The notes under the pieces were generated by a model. It saw only the letters and a list, made by a program, of their open reading frames with translations. It was not told the DNA's origin and searched no databases. The translations under genes and the position numbers were made by a program. This document shows, one piece after another, positions 55,543-64,000 of a stretch of DNA of 64,000 nt (its first letter is position 1; the number at the start of each line of letters is the position of its first letter). The DNA is from CAVVJA01 sp963801715. Lineage in GTDB: Bacteria; Actinomycetota; Actinomycetes; Mycobacteriales; Jatrophihabitantaceae. The stretch spans positions 310,001 to 374,000 of the forward strand of contig CAWDGB010000002.1 of assembly GCA_963801715.1 (NCBI GenBank), in the 5' to 3' direction.

Positions 55543-57093
55543 TCAGCCGAGCGGCGCCGGCAACGCTGACTCCGCCGCGGCCAGCGCCGCGCCGGATCGG
55601 ACGAACGCCACCGCGGCCTCGATCTCGGGTGCGAGAAAACGATCGGGTCCCGGCCCGTCGACGCTCCGCCGCAGCGCCGCAATCACGGCGCCCGTCGCTG
55701 GCCCGGGACCGAGCGGTGCCCGCAGGTCTATTGCTCGGGCCGCGGAAAGCAACTCCACGGCGAGGACCCGACCCAGCCCGTCGATGGCTCGGCGGAGCTT
55801 TCGGGCCGCCGACCAACCCATCGACACGTGGTCCTCCTGCATGGCCGACGACGGGATCGAATCCACCGATGCCGGCACCGCCAACCGTTTCAGCTCCGAC
55901 ACCACGGCAGCCTGCGTGTACTGGGCGATCATGTGCCCCGAGTCGACGCCGGCGTCCGCGGCCAGGAAGGGCGGCAATCCGCGCGAGCGGGCCACGTCCA
56001 GCATCCGGTCGGTCCGACGCTCGCTCATGGACGCGAGGTCGGCAACGGGTATGGCGAGGAAGTCCAGCACGTAGCCAACCGGGGCACCGTGGAAGTTGCC
56101 GTTCGACTCGACCGAACCGGCCGGAGTCACCACGGGGTTGTCTATGGCCGAAGCGAGCTCGTAACCGGCCACGGTCCGAGCGTGCCCGACCGTGTCTCGG
56201 GCCGCGCCGCAAACCTGGGGCGCGCAACGCATCGAGTAGGCGTCCTGCACATACGTGCAGTCCGGACCGGCATGCGAGGCGATGATCGGTGAGCCGGCGA
56301 GCAGGGCGCGCATGTTGGCCGCCGCGACGGACTGACCAGGTTGCGGGCGCAGGGCCTGCAGATCGGCGGCGAAGACGGCGGCAGTGCCGAGCATCGCCTC
56401 CACGGACATCGCCGCGGTGAGATCCGCGGTGCGCAGCAGCAGGTCGAGGTCGGCACACGCCAGAATGAGCTGGCCCAGCATCCCGTCGGTGCCGTTGATC
56501 AGCGCGAGCCCCTCCTTCTCCGCCAGCTCGACCGGCCGGATGTCGTGCTCCAGGAGAACCTCCGCGGCCGGGCGCAGTCGGCCCTCGGGGTCGCGCACCT
56601 CGCCTTCACCCAAAAGCGCGAGCGCCACGTGAGAGAGCGGCGCCAGATCTCCTGAGCAGCCCAGCGAGCCGAACTCCCGCACCACGGGCGTGATCCCGGA
56701 ATCGAGCAGCGCCGCGAGCGTATTGGCGACCAGTGGCCGTACGCCGGTCCGGCCCGTGGCCAGCGTCGACAAGCGGAGCAGCATCATGGCCCGGACGACT
56801 TCGCGCTCGACCTCGGGGCCGGACCCGGCCGCGTGCGACCGGATCAAGGATCGCTGCAGCGCCGCCCGCCGGTCCGTCGGGATCGAGGTCGTCGCGAGCG
56901 CCCCGAAGCCGGTCGAGATGCCGTAGTGCGGTTCGGTGTCGTGGGCGAGCCCGTCCACGATCTCCCGCGACTTCTCGATGGCCGAGAGCGCCTCGGCCGA
57001 TAGCGTCACCCCGGCTTCAGTCCGGGCGACCGACACCACCTCCGCCTCGCTCACCGGGCCGATTCCGACAGTGACGCGCGGCGTGCCTGACAT
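55543..57093 (-). CDS. hutH: Histidine ammonia-lyase
   Basis: 516 residues. The MIO cofactor tripeptide is at 146-148 and reads Cys-Ser-Gly (FGSLGCSGDLAPLSH), rather than the usual Ala-Ser-Gly. I recall the same variant in streptomycete enzymes, so it should still cyclise. Tyr57 (HYGISTGFG) is the catalytic base. NGTDGMLGQLIL and YVQDAYSMRCAPQV, with FHGAPVGYVLDFLAI, complete the active site. It deaminates histidine to urocanate. It is divergent from the quinone reductase (76 bases) and heads a hutH-hutU-HhH unit. Confidence 0.95.
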   Translation of the reverse strand: MSGTPRVTVGIGPVSEAEVVSVARTEAGVTLSAEALSAIEKSREIVDGLAHDTEPHYGISTGFGALATTSIPTDRRAALQRSLIRSHAAGSGPEVEREVVRAMMLLRLSTLATGRTGVRPLVANTLAALLDSGITPVVREFGSLGCSGDLAPLSHVALALLGEGEVRDPEGRLRPAAEVLLEHDIRPVELAEKEGLALINGTDGMLGQLILACADLDLLLRTADLTAAMSVEAMLGTAAVFAADLQALRPQPGQSVAAANMRALLAGSPIIASHAGPDCTYVQDAYSMRCAPQVCGAARDTVGHARTVAGYELASAIDNPVVTPAGSVESNGNFHGAPVGYVLDFLAIPVADLASMSERRTDRMLDVARSRGLPPFLAADAGVDSGHMIAQYTQAAVVSELKRLAVPASVDSIPSSAMQEDHVSMGWSAARKLRRAIDGLGRVLAVELLSAARAIDLRAPLGPGPATGAVIAALRRSVDGPGPDRFLAPEIEAAVAFVRSGAALAAAESALPAPLG

Positions 57094-57169
57094 GGGCTCA
57101 CTCTGCCACTGCCGCCCGTCGGCGGATGGACCGAACGGCGCGCAGGCATCAGCCTCTAGGGTTCACCGC

Positions 57170-58147
57170 GTGCGTGCCGCTGTGATCACCCATCCCGGGC
57201 CGCCCGACGTGCTCCAGGTGCGGGAGGTTCCGGATCCACAACCAGGCGCAGGCGAAGTGCTCGTCGACGTGACCGCAAGCGCGGTAAATCGGGCCGACCT
57301 CATGCAGCGCCAGGGCCACTACGATCCGCCGCCCGGAGCGTCGCCATATCCGGGTCTCGAGTGCAGCGGCGTCATCGCGACGCTCGGCCAGGGCGTTACC
57401 GGCTGGGGGGTCGGCGACCAGGTGTGCGCGCTGTTGGCCGGCGGCGGATACGCGGAGCGCGTGGCCGTACCAGCGGGCCAGCTGATGCGCGTGCCGCAGG
57501 GAATGTCGCTGCGGGACGCCGCCGCTCTTCCGGAAACGGCGTGCACGGTGTGGTCGATGGTGTTCGACATTGGCCGCCTCCAGCCCGGCGAGACGCTCCT
57601 GGTGCACGGTGGAACGAGCGGCATCGGAACGCTCGCGATCCAGCTCGCCCATCACTACGGAGCCCGGGTGATCACCACGGCCGGATCCGCCGTCAAGCTC
57701 GACGTCGCGCGACGGCTCGGCGCTGACGTTGCGATCAACTACCGCGAGCAGGACTTCGCCGAGGTGATCGCCGCCGTGACCGACGGCGGCGTCGACGTGA
57801 TACTCGACAACATCGGGGCCGCGTACCTGCCGCGCAATGTGGCCTCGCTCCGGGTCGGCGGCCGGTTGGTGGTCCTCGGCCTGCAGGGCGGCCGGGTTGG
57901 CGAGCTGGACCTCGGCGCGCTCCTCGCGAAGCGCGCAAGCGTGAGCGCGGCCTCGTTGCGCGCGCGTCCGATCGCGCAAAAGGCCGCCATCGTCACCGCC
58001 ACGGAAAGCTTCGTGTGGCCGCTGATCGAGTCCGGCGACGTCGCGCCGGTCATCGACCGGGTTCTGCCGTTGGCGGATGCCGCTGCTGCCCACGAGCTCG
58101 TCGAATCGAGCAGGCACATCGGAAAAGTGGTGCTGCAGGTCCGGTAG
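57170..58147 (+). CDS. NAD(P)H-quinone oxidoreductase, zinc-free MDR family (PIG3-like)
   Basis: 325 residues from GTG 57170 (RAAVITHPGPPDVLQVREVP). GroES-like N-terminal domain with NRADLMQRQGHYDPPPGASPYPGLECSG. The Rossmann fold has LLVHGGTSGIGTLAIQLAHHYGARVI, then GADVAINYREQDF and DVILDNIGAAYLPRN. No catalytic zinc ligands are present, as expected for the quinone reductase branch. As I recall, a homologue precedes an aminotransferase-like gene and Bpa in mycobacteria, the order seen here. Confidence 0.9.
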   Translation: MRAAVITHPGPPDVLQVREVPDPQPGAGEVLVDVTASAVNRADLMQRQGHYDPPPGASPYPGLECSGVIATLGQGVTGWGVGDQVCALLAGGGYAERVAVPAGQLMRVPQGMSLRDAAALPETACTVWSMVFDIGRLQPGETLLVHGGTSGIGTLAIQLAHHYGARVITTAGSAVKLDVARRLGADVAINYREQDFAEVIAAVTDGGVDVILDNIGAAYLPRNVASLRVGGRLVVLGLQGGRVGELDLGALLAKRASVSAASLRARPIAQKAAIVTATESFVWPLIESGDVAPVIDRVLPLADAAAAHELVESSRHIGKVVLQVR

Positions 58148-58173
58148 CACGCCAGCCCCGCGCGGAAGGCGAC

Positions 58174-58225
58174 AGCGAGTGAGGATCGTAGCGAGCGTCA
58201 GCGAGCGAGGACCGGAGCGAGCGCG
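58174..58225 (+). repeat. 26-base imperfect tandem repeat, two copies
   Basis: AGCGAG(T/C)GAGGA(T/C)CG, then (T/G)AGCGAGCG occurs at 58174-58199 and 58200-58225. Each unit itself contains GCGAG-type repeats. It follows the quinone reductase stop by 27 bases. Such GCGAGCGAGGA repeats recur between genes in actinobacterial genomes; no hairpin is formed. Confidence 0.6.
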
Positions 58226-58329
58226 GAGCCGACCGTGTCACATGACGCCATCATCACTGATTGATAACGACTCGCCTACGCTGCGTCGTCTGGTATTGAG
58301 CTCTGGTCAGACCAGGCAGACCATAGGTC

Positions 58330-58473
58330 ATGGCCGTCCTGCATGCGCGGGTGGGGCGCCGCAAGGCGCACCCAGATCTGGCTGCGGACATCATGCTTAT
58401 CGTCGGCATGATCCTGTTTGTGTTGTTCTGGGGATGGATCGGCTACGAGGTCCTCCGGATTAGCCTCCACTGA
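58330..58473 (+). CDS. Putative 47-residue single-pass membrane protein
   Basis: ATG 58330 to TGA 58471-58473. The basic N-terminus (HARVGRRKAH) is followed by the membrane helix DIMLIVGMILFVLFWGWIGY and a short VLRISLH tail. The hydrophobic pattern is unlikely by chance in such GC-rich sequence. It lies in a 354-base gap where no other gene fits. There is no good Shine-Dalgarno and I do not know a family, so the function is unknown. Confidence 0.45.
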   Translation: MAVLHARVGRRKAHPDLAADIMLIVGMILFVLFWGWIGYEVLRISLH

Positions 58474-58501
58474 ACTGGACGAGGTCGTTTCGTTCGCGCG
58501 G

Positions 58502-59720
58502 TCAGGCCGGCACCCGTGATTGGCGGCTGCCGAGCAGATCATCGAGCGCGATAGCCAGTTGGTCGACCTCGACATGGGTGGTATGCGGCATCAGTCCGAC
58601 GTGCACCGAACCACCCAATTCGTCGACCCCCAGTGCCGTCATGAGTTCCGACATGCCGTGCGGGCCGGTCCAGACCGACAGGCCGCGCGAATACAGGAAG
58701 TCGGCCACCCGATTCGGCAGCGCCCCAGTAACCGTGAAGGCGAACACTGGCACCCGTGGCACCGGTGCGCCGATGAGAGTCACCCCGGGAATCCGCCGCA
58801 GCATGATGTCGAGCCGCTCGAACAACCGATCTTGATATCCCCGCGCCGACGTGACCGACGTGAGCAGCCGTTCCCGCCGGGACCCGGTTGCCGCTTCGTC
58901 GAGCCCGGCCAGGTGGTCGACCGCCGCGGTGACGCCGTCCAGGAGCTCGACCGGCAACGGGCCGATCAAGGGCAGCGTCCGTCGCACTGAGGCCGGAAGA
59001 CGCTCGATCTCGTGCCGGACACCGACGGCCATGCTCGAGCCCCGCCATCGTGGGTCCGCCGAACGATGACGTCTGGACGGTCAGCAGATCCGCTCCAGAT
59101 GCGGTCAGGTCGAGCGGGAGCGACGTTGCCGCCGCTCCCGCGTCCACGGCGACCAGGGCTCCCACACCATGGGCGATTTCGGTGATCCGCTTCACGTCTG
59201 GTACAGCGCCGGTGACCGGGTTCGCGAGCGGCACGGTGACCAGCCGGGTGTGGCGACCGACCAGGGACTCGTACTGCCAGTCCGGAAGTTCGCCGGTCTC
59301 CACGTCGGCCTCGGCGAAGTGCACGGTCGCACCCACGAAGCGAGCCGCCGTCGACCACACCCGGACTGTCTCGTCGCTGTCCAGCCGGCTGAGCACGACC
59401 TCGTCGCCCAGCTGCCAGGTCCGGGATATGGCGGCCGCGAACCAGGTCAACAACGCCGAAACGCTCCCGCCGATGACCACCGATTGGGCCGGCGCCCCGA
59501 CGAGGTCGCCAATAGCTCGACGCGCGTCATCGACTGACACGGCTGCCCGTCGAGAGCGTTCAGACCGCGATCCCGGCTGCGCCGGCGCGGAGCGGAGCGT
59601 GCCAACGATCGCCCGCACGACCGACTCGGGCTGTAACGCGCTATACGTACCTTCGAGGTGGACGATGCCCGATCCGAGCGTCGGGTACAAACCGCGCACC
59701 CGAGCCACGTCGAAGCTCAT
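58502..59720 (-). CDS. Class V aminotransferase/cysteine-desulfurase-like protein lacking the PLP lysine, frameshifted
   Basis: The 5' frame starts MSFDVARVRGLYPTLGSG and is normal to FGGPTMAGLE near 59035. The 3' frame continues MAVGVRHEIERLPASVRRTL to TGA 58502. One base removed at 59030-59036 gives 405 residues. It has the fold-type I layout: DEVVLSRLDSDETVRVW and LVAVDAGAAATSLPLDL (cofactor Asp region). At the Schiff-base position it reads TVQTSSFGGP where active relatives have a Lys (SPYKFLGP), so it may be a pseudoenzyme. It lies between quinone reductase and Bpa, as I recall in mycobacteria. Confidence 0.8.
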
Positions 59721-59818
59721 TTCCCCGTGTTACCTCCTTAGCCCTCCACGTGGTCAGGTCGGCGACGGCGGTCCAGCCACGTTGCTCTCTCGGGCACGGG
59801 ATGACCAGACTGGAGCGC

Positions 59819-60439
59819 ATGACGGAGTACACCGCGAATGACCCCCCGCGTGAGTCGCATTCGGCCGCGACACGCCCAACGGACGAGGTAATCGACGCTG
59901 GCACAGGTAGTCCTGAGGTCTCTCGCGGTTCCGACGATGGCGACGACATTACGGCCATGGTCGAGCAGCCGGCCAAGGTGATGCGGATCGGCACGATGAT
60001 CAAGCAGTTGCTGGAGGAGGTTCGGGCGGCACCGTTGGACGAGGCCGGCCGCCAACGGTTACGGGAAATCCACGAATCCTCGATCAAAGAGCTGGAGCAG
60101 GGCTTGTCGCCCGAGCTGCGCGACGAGCTCGATCGACTCACCCTCCCCTTCGGCACCGGCGTTCCGTCCGAGGCTGAGCTACGCATTGCGCAAGCGCAGC
60201 TAGTCGGTTGGCTGGAGGGGGTGTTCCACGGCATCCAGACCGCACTGTTCGCGCAGCAGATGGCCGCCCGCGCCCAATTGGAGGAGATGCGTCGCGCATT
60301 GCCGCCCGGTCCTGGCGGCGGCGGCCAGGTCGTCGTCGGCCCGGGCGGACAGCTCCTGGGTGGCCCCGCCGGCCCGCGGCTTGGCGGGCGTCCCCCGAGC
60401 GGCGAGGAGGGTGAGCACGGCACCGGCCAGTATCTCTGA
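59819..60439 (+). CDS. bpa: Bacterial proteasome activator Bpa
   Basis: 206 residues from ATG 59819 with GGAG 6 bases upstream; an earlier ATG at 59801 is possible. The DUF2587 core has VMRIGTMIKQLLEEVRAAPLDEAGRQRLREI, SIKELEQGLSPELRDELDRLTLPF and GVPSEAELRIAQAQLVGWLEGVFHGIQTALF, a four-helix bundle. A Gly/Pro-rich linker ends in GQYL, the hydrophobic-Tyr-X motif that opens the 20S proteasome gate. It delivers substrates to the proteasome without ATP. Proteasome core genes are not in the window. Confidence 0.93.
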   Translation: MTEYTANDPPRESHSAATRPTDEVIDAGTGSPEVSRGSDDGDDITAMVEQPAKVMRIGTMIKQLLEEVRAAPLDEAGRQRLREIHESSIKELEQGLSPELRDELDRLTLPFGTGVPSEAELRIAQAQLVGWLEGVFHGIQTALFAQQMAARAQLEEMRRALPPGPGGGGQVVVGPGGQLLGGPAGPRLGGRPPSGEEGEHGTGQYL

Positions 60440-60448
60440 GTCCGGGCG

Positions 60449-61282
60449 TCAGCGTTTTCCACGTTCACCCAGCAAGGACTCGATGAGCGCGGCGACGGCA
60501 TCGTCGTCATTACGCCCGAGCACCTTGTCGGCCGCCGCGATGGCCGCCGGGTGCGCGTTGCTCACCGCATAGGCGTGGCCCGCCCACTCCAGCATCGGGA
60601 CATCGTTCGGCATGTCACCGATCGCCGCCACATCGGCCGCTGGGACTCCGTGGCCCGCGGCAACCTCGGCCAGGCCGGTGGCCTTGGTCACGCCCGCGGC
60701 CGCGATCTCCAGCAATGCGAGTCGGGACGAGTGGGTAACCGTTGCCCGTCCGGCCAGCAACCGAGAGGTGGCGACCATCATCTCGTCGGCGTCGGCGGTG
60801 AGGTCCTTCGCGAGTAGCTTGACTGCCGGCTTCCTGATGATCTCGGCCAGGTCTGCCATGCGCGGCGGGGGCAACGGATTCCCCTGCCGGTCGTGGCTCG
60901 GACTCATTTCCCAGTCGTGCCGGTATCCCGGCTCGTAGCCGAAATCCAGGCCGTACTCCACGCCGAATCGCACTGCCGGAAAGGCCGACCGCACCTCCTC
61001 GGTGATCTCCGCGAGTAACTCGGGGCTGAGCGGATGCTCACGGATCACGGTCTCGGTGCGCAGGTCGTAGATGACCGCGCCATTCGCGGCGACCGCGACG
61101 CCGCGATGGTCGACGGCGTCGGCGATCTCGTGCAACCAGCGCGGCGGCCGCCCGGAGACGAACGCGACGACCAGCCCCGCCTCGGTGGCCCGGCGCAACG
61201 CGTTTCGGGTGCGGTCGCTCACGCTCCCGTCCGATCGCACCAACGTGCCGTCCAGGTCGCTTGCGAGCAAGCGGATCGTCAC
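60449..61282 (-). CDS. HAD-superfamily Cof-type phosphatase
   Basis: 277 residues from the GTG at 61282 that overlaps the serS stop (GTGA). Motif I LLASDLDGTLV (Asp9, Asp11), motif II FVSGRPPRWL, motif III Lys in a conserved KATGLAEVA-type stretch, motif IV GDMPNDVPML. The large C2-type cap (about 85-190) includes PAVRFGVEYGLDFGYEPGY. It is a cytoplasmic Cof/sugar-phosphate phosphatase of unknown substrate, co-transcribed with serS. Confidence 0.9.
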   Translation of the reverse strand: MTIRLLASDLDGTLVRSDGSVSDRTRNALRRATEAGLVVAFVSGRPPRWLHEIADAVDHRGVAVAANGAVIYDLRTETVIREHPLSPELLAEITEEVRSAFPAVRFGVEYGLDFGYEPGYRHDWEMSPSHDRQGNPLPPPRMADLAEIIRKPAVKLLAKDLTADADEMMVATSRLLAGRATVTHSSRLALLEIAAAGVTKATGLAEVAAGHGVPAADVAAIGDMPNDVPMLEWAGHAYAVSNAHPAAIAAADKVLGRNDDDAVAALIESLLGERGKR

Positions 61283-62538
61283 GACGGCTCGAGGCGCTCT
61301 CGGCCGCCAAGCCAAGGGCGCAGCGCCTCGGGCACGTAGACCGAGCCGTCAGGGCGCTGATGATGGTCGAGCAGGCAAGCAATCGTCCGGGAAACCGCAC
61401 ACAACGTTCCGTTGAGGGTGGCGACCGGAGCCGTTCCGTTCGCGGTGCGGGTCCGGATGTTGAGCCGCCGAGCCTGGAACGTCGTGCAGTTCGACGTCGA
61501 CGTCAGTTCGCGGTAGGTGCCCTGCGACGGGAACCAGGCTTCGATGTCGTACTTACGCGCCGCGCTCGTACCGAGATCCCCGGCGGCAATGTCGACCACC
61601 CGGTAGGCGAGTTCCAACTTATCGAGGAATTCCCGTTCCCACGCCAGCAACTGTTGATGCTCATCCCGGGCGGCCTCCAGCGTGGTGTAGGAGAACATCT
61701 CGACCTTGTCGAACCAATGCACCCGGATGATGCCGTGGGTGTCCTTCCCGTACGAGCCGGCCTCCCGCCGGAAACATGACGAGAAGCCGGCGTAGCGGCG
61801 GGGCAGTGACGCGATGTCCAGGATCTCGTCGGCGTGATAGCCGGCGAGCGCTACCTCGCTGGTGCCAACCAGGTACAGATCGTCGGTGGCCAGGCGGTAT
61901 ACCTCGGCCGCGTGCGCCCCGAGAAAGCCGGTGCCCTCCATCACGTCGGGCTTGACGAGTGCCGGCGCGATCACCGGGGTCAGGCCGGCCGCGGCGGCCT
62001 GCGCCATGGCCAGGTTCACCAGCGCGATCTCCAGCTGGGCCCCGACGCCGGTGAGGAAGTAGAACCGGCTCCCGCTGACCTTGGCGCCGCGTTCGGTGTC
62101 GATGGCGTGCAGCCGGGTGCCGATATCGATATGGTCACGCGGATGCTCGATCTGTGGCGGTGTGCCAACCGTCTCGAGCGTGATCGAGTTCCGCTCGTCG
62201 CCCGGCGGAACGCCGTCCTCGACAACGTTCGCGATGGCCAGATGAGCCTGCCGCAAGGCGGCGTCGGCCTCGACCTCGTCGGCCTCGGCGGACTTGACCT
62301 CGTCAGCAAGATGGCGGGCCTTGGTCAGCAGGTGTGGCCGCTCCGCTGGCGTCGCTCGGCTGATTGCCCGGCCCATCGCCTTCTGCTCGGCTCGTAGCGC
62401 GTCCGCTCGGGTGACGGCCGTCCGCCGTTTGTCATCCGCGGCGAGCAGCGCGTCGACCGCCGCCTCGTCCTCACCGCGGGCTCGCTGCGACGCGCGGACC
62501 CGGTCAGGGTCGTCGCGGACCAGGCGGAGATCGATCAC
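61279..62538 (-). CDS. serS: Seryl-tRNA synthetase
   Basis: 419 residues from GTG 62538 (IDLRLVRDDPDRVRASQRARG). The N-terminal coiled-coil arm (~30-100) binds tRNA. Class II core motifs follow: GTGFLGAHA, the Ser/ATP region LVGTSEVALAGYH, motif 2 FSSCFRREAGSYGKDTHGI, and motif 3 LNGTLCAVSRTIACLLDHHQ. It is divergent from the small metallopeptidase gene. Confidence 0.96.
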   Translation of the reverse strand: MIDLRLVRDDPDRVRASQRARGEDEAAVDALLAADDKRRTAVTRADALRAEQKAMGRAISRATPAERPHLLTKARHLADEVKSAEADEVEADAALRQAHLAIANVVEDGVPPGDERNSITLETVGTPPQIEHPRDHIDIGTRLHAIDTERGAKVSGSRFYFLTGVGAQLEIALVNLAMAQAAAAGLTPVIAPALVKPDVMEGTGFLGAHAAEVYRLATDDLYLVGTSEVALAGYHADEILDIASLPRRYAGFSSCFRREAGSYGKDTHGIIRVHWFDKVEMFSYTTLEAARDEHQQLLAWEREFLDKLELAYRVVDIAAGDLGTSAARKYDIEAWFPSQGTYRELTSTSNCTTFQARRLNIRTRTANGTAPVATLNGTLCAVSRTIACLLDHHQRPDGSVYVPEALRPWLGGRERLEPS

Positions 62539-62593
62539 GGCGCCCAGGTTACTGACCCGCGCGCTGCAGGTCCGTCGCTGGCAAAATGCATGG

Positions 62594-62941
62594 GTGCTGT
62601 CGGTATCACGGTCTCGCTTCGACGTGCTCGTCGACGATGCGCTCGACACGATTCCGGAGCGACTGCTCGGGATGCTGGACAACGTGGTCGTGCAGACCGC
62701 AGACGAGGATCCCGACGATCCAATGCTGCTCGGCATCTACCGGGGCACCGCGCTCACCGAGCGGCTGTCGGATTACACGTTCGCGCTGCCCGACACGATC
62801 ACGATCTACCGGCTGCCCATTCTGGCGCAGTGCGACGACGAGGCCGACGTCGCGCGCGAGGTTGCGATTACCGTGGTCCACGAGATCGGCCACCATTTCG
62901 GCATCGACGAGGAGCGGCTGCACGAACTCGGGTGGGGCTGA
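62594..62941 (+). CDS. Minimal metallopeptidase (zincin-like, DUF1025 type)
   Basis: 115 residues from GTG 62594 (LSVSRSRFDVLVDDALDTIPE). It contains the zinc motif HEIGHHFGIDEERLHELG, in which His-Glu-x2-His plus a downstream acidic residue supply the metal site. The family's NVVVQTADEDPDD and LGIYRGTALTERL are present. Cytoplasmic, with no signal peptide. Whether it cleaves proteins is unproven. Mycobacteria have a homologue near serS, as I recall. Confidence 0.9.
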   Translation: MLSVSRSRFDVLVDDALDTIPERLLGMLDNVVVQTADEDPDDPMLLGIYRGTALTERLSDYTFALPDTITIYRLPILAQCDDEADVAREVAITVVHEIGHHFGIDEERLHELGWG

Positions 62942-63008
62942 GTGCCGTGGCTCGCCGCCCCTGGCCGTCGAGTTGCCCGTCGACCCCTGCTCGTCGCCCC
63001 CGGCCGTC

Positions 63009-63055
63009 GTGATCTTGGACTTGATGCCGAATAGCGACGCTAACTCCAAGATCAT
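63009..63055. repeat. Palindromic intergenic element
   Basis: GATCTTGGA (63011-63019) and TCCAAGATC (63045-63053) are a perfect 9-base inverted repeat separated by 25 bases. The left end shares TGATCTTGGACTT with the element at 44081. It lies in the 173-base gap between the zincin and GroES-like genes. It may be a REP-like or MITE-type non-autonomous element, or a terminator. Confidence 0.55.
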
Positions 63056-63114
63056 CGCCGCCGGGCGTGGCGAGCGCGCAAGTGCGGACAGGCAGTCCCA
63101 CTAGGCTGTACTTC

Positions 63115-63432
63115 GTGGGCGACCGGCTACCAATCAAGATGCTGCACGACCGCGTGCTGGTCCGGATGTCCCGCGAGGAGGGTGAACGCCGCTCATCCGG
63201 GGGGATTCTCATTCCGGCGACCGCCCAGATATCCAAGCGGCTGATCTGGGCCGAGGTACTGGCGGTGGGCAACCACGTGCGCACCGTCGAAGTTGGCGAC
63301 CACGTGCTGTTCAGCCCGGATGATCGCCACGAGGTGGAGATCTCCGGCGAGGATTACCTGCTCCTGCGCGAGCGGGACATCCACGCCGTGGCGGCCAAGC
63401 GCGTCGAGTCCAACACCGGCCTCTATCTCTGA
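63115..63432 (+). CDS. GroES-family co-chaperonin-like protein
   Basis: 105 residues from GTG 63115. The Cpn10 signature appears as PIKMLHDRVLVRMSREEGER, RRSSGGILIPATAQ, and AEVLAVGNHVRTVEVGDHVLFSP; the C-terminal strand is EDYLLLRERDIHAV. The mobile loop is SSGGILIP. It lacks a GroEL neighbour, so it is probably a second, diverged GroES-like protein rather than the main co-chaperonin. Confidence 0.87.
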   Translation: MGDRLPIKMLHDRVLVRMSREEGERRSSGGILIPATAQISKRLIWAEVLAVGNHVRTVEVGDHVLFSPDDRHEVEISGEDYLLLRERDIHAVAAKRVESNTGLYL

Positions 63433-63478
63433 GTACGGTTCAGCCGCGCAGCCCTCAACCCAAGCCGGCGCCAACCGG

Positions 63479-64000
63479 TCAGCCGCCGTGGCCCGTCTCT
63501 CGAACCCGCGCCAGCCAGTCGCGGGAACCGACGAAGTCAGCGTCGGTTCGGCCCCGCGACACCGCGTCGAGTGCACCGTCGCGGCGGGGATAGGAACCGA
63601 GGTACCGGACGTCAGCACAGACCCGCTTCAGTGCGGCCAGCGCGTCCCCGACCCGCTCCTCGGCGACGTGCCCCTCGCAGTCGATCGAGAAGCAGTACTG
63701 CCCGATGCGTTCCTTGGTCGGGCGCGACTCGATGCGGGTCAGGTTCACGCCGCGGGAAGCGAACTCGGTCAGGATCTCCAGTAGCGCGCCGGCGTGATCC
63801 GCCCGAAGGTAGGCGACGAGCGTGGTGCGGTCGTTCCCGGATGCTGGCGGCGGCGTGCCGGCACGCGTGAGCAGCACGAACCGAGTGACTGCCCCTCGGT
63901 GGTCAGCGATGTCGTGGGCCAACGTGACGAGCTCATAGAGCTCGCCGGCAGCCGGCGGCGCGATCGCGGCGTCGCATACGCCGGCCGCGGCGGCTTGCGC
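63479..64000 (-). CDS. pheA: Prephenate dehydratase, C-terminal part (5' end outside the window)
   Basis: The frame is open to the right edge of the window; 173 residues are present. The end of the dehydratase domain reads AAAAGVCDAAIAPPAAGELY, HDIADHRGAVTRFVLL with the catalytic Thr-Arg-Phe. The ACT domain (DHAGALLEILTEFASRGVNL, then IESRPTKERIGQYCFSIDCE) contains the ESRP Phe-binding motif, so feedback inhibition by phenylalanine is expected. It converts prephenate to phenylpyruvate in phenylalanine synthesis. Confidence 0.95.
   Translation of the reverse strand, partial: AQAAAAGVCDAAIAPPAAGELYELVTLAHDIADHRGAVTRFVLLTRAGTPPPASGNDRTTLVAYLRADHAGALLEILTEFASRGVNLTRIESRPTKERIGQYCFSIDCEGHVAEERVGDALAALKRVCADVRYLGSYPRRDGALDAVSRGRTDADFVGSRDWLARVRETGHGG

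Overview
The window is GC-rich actinobacterial chromosome. Three things support this: the pknB-pbpA-rodA-pstP-fhaB-fhaA cluster next to a tRNA-Leu gene; the serS / small metallopeptidase / pheA and quinone reductase / class V aminotransferase / Bpa neighbourhoods, whose gene order I recall from mycobacteria; and many GTG starts with 4-base start/stop overlaps. It lacks pknA, so it is probably an actinomycete outside the mycobacteria proper. I cannot name a genus. No dnaA, rRNA, CRISPR array or integrase is visible.

Layout. 1-5.3 kb: end of a LuxR regulator, two small paralogous proteins of unknown function, an alpha/beta hydrolase, a zinc-type ArsR sensor coupled to a CDF exporter, and YccF, patatin and DUF2630 proteins. 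5.3-10.5 kb: a LolA-like lipoprotein plus ABC exporter operon, divergent from a two-component system. 10.5-18.1 kb: the Ser/Thr kinase cell-wall cluster. 18.1-20.9 kb: tRNA-Leu(CAG), whose 3' end is repeated in degraded form 2.5 kb downstream; between the copies lie gene fragments and a secreted purple-acid-phosphatase-like enzyme, which looks like a decayed integrated island. 21.4-26.4 kb: DUF4235, a methyltransferase, a CGNR regulator divergent from an EamA transporter, and a second two-component system. 26.5-34.1 kb: a MacB/FtsX-type ABC exporter, lutABC (lactate oxidation) and a serpin-like gene. 34.3-40.5 kb: a complete dipeptide/oligopeptide ABC importer. 40.5-47.6 kb: an HtrA-type protease, an AidB-like acyl-CoA dehydrogenase, a Fpg/Nei glycosylase, rhodanese, GDPD and an RsbW-like ATPase. 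47.6-57.1 kb: NAD-glutamate dehydrogenase, SMR exporter, HhH protein, hutU and hutH. 57.2-64 kb: quinone reductase, aminotransferase-like protein, Bpa, HAD phosphatase, serS, zincin, GroES-like protein and the 3' part of pheA.

How the genes work together. The kinase cluster couples PknB/PstP phosphorylation and FHA-domain readers to a RodA-PBP peptidoglycan synthase pair. hutH and hutU start histidine breakdown toward glutamate, which the nearby NAD-glutamate dehydrogenase could oxidise to 2-oxoglutarate. LutABC oxidises lactate.

The most unusual whole-window signal is that seven otherwise conserved genes (ABC ATPase, lutA, serpin, acyl-CoA dehydrogenase, NAD-GDH, a small membrane protein, class V aminotransferase) are each broken by one apparent extra base, always in the same sense, none in a homopolymer run, all between 29 and 60 kb. 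Residual assembly insertions are the simplest explanation. Real decay or +1 recoding is not excluded by sequence alone.
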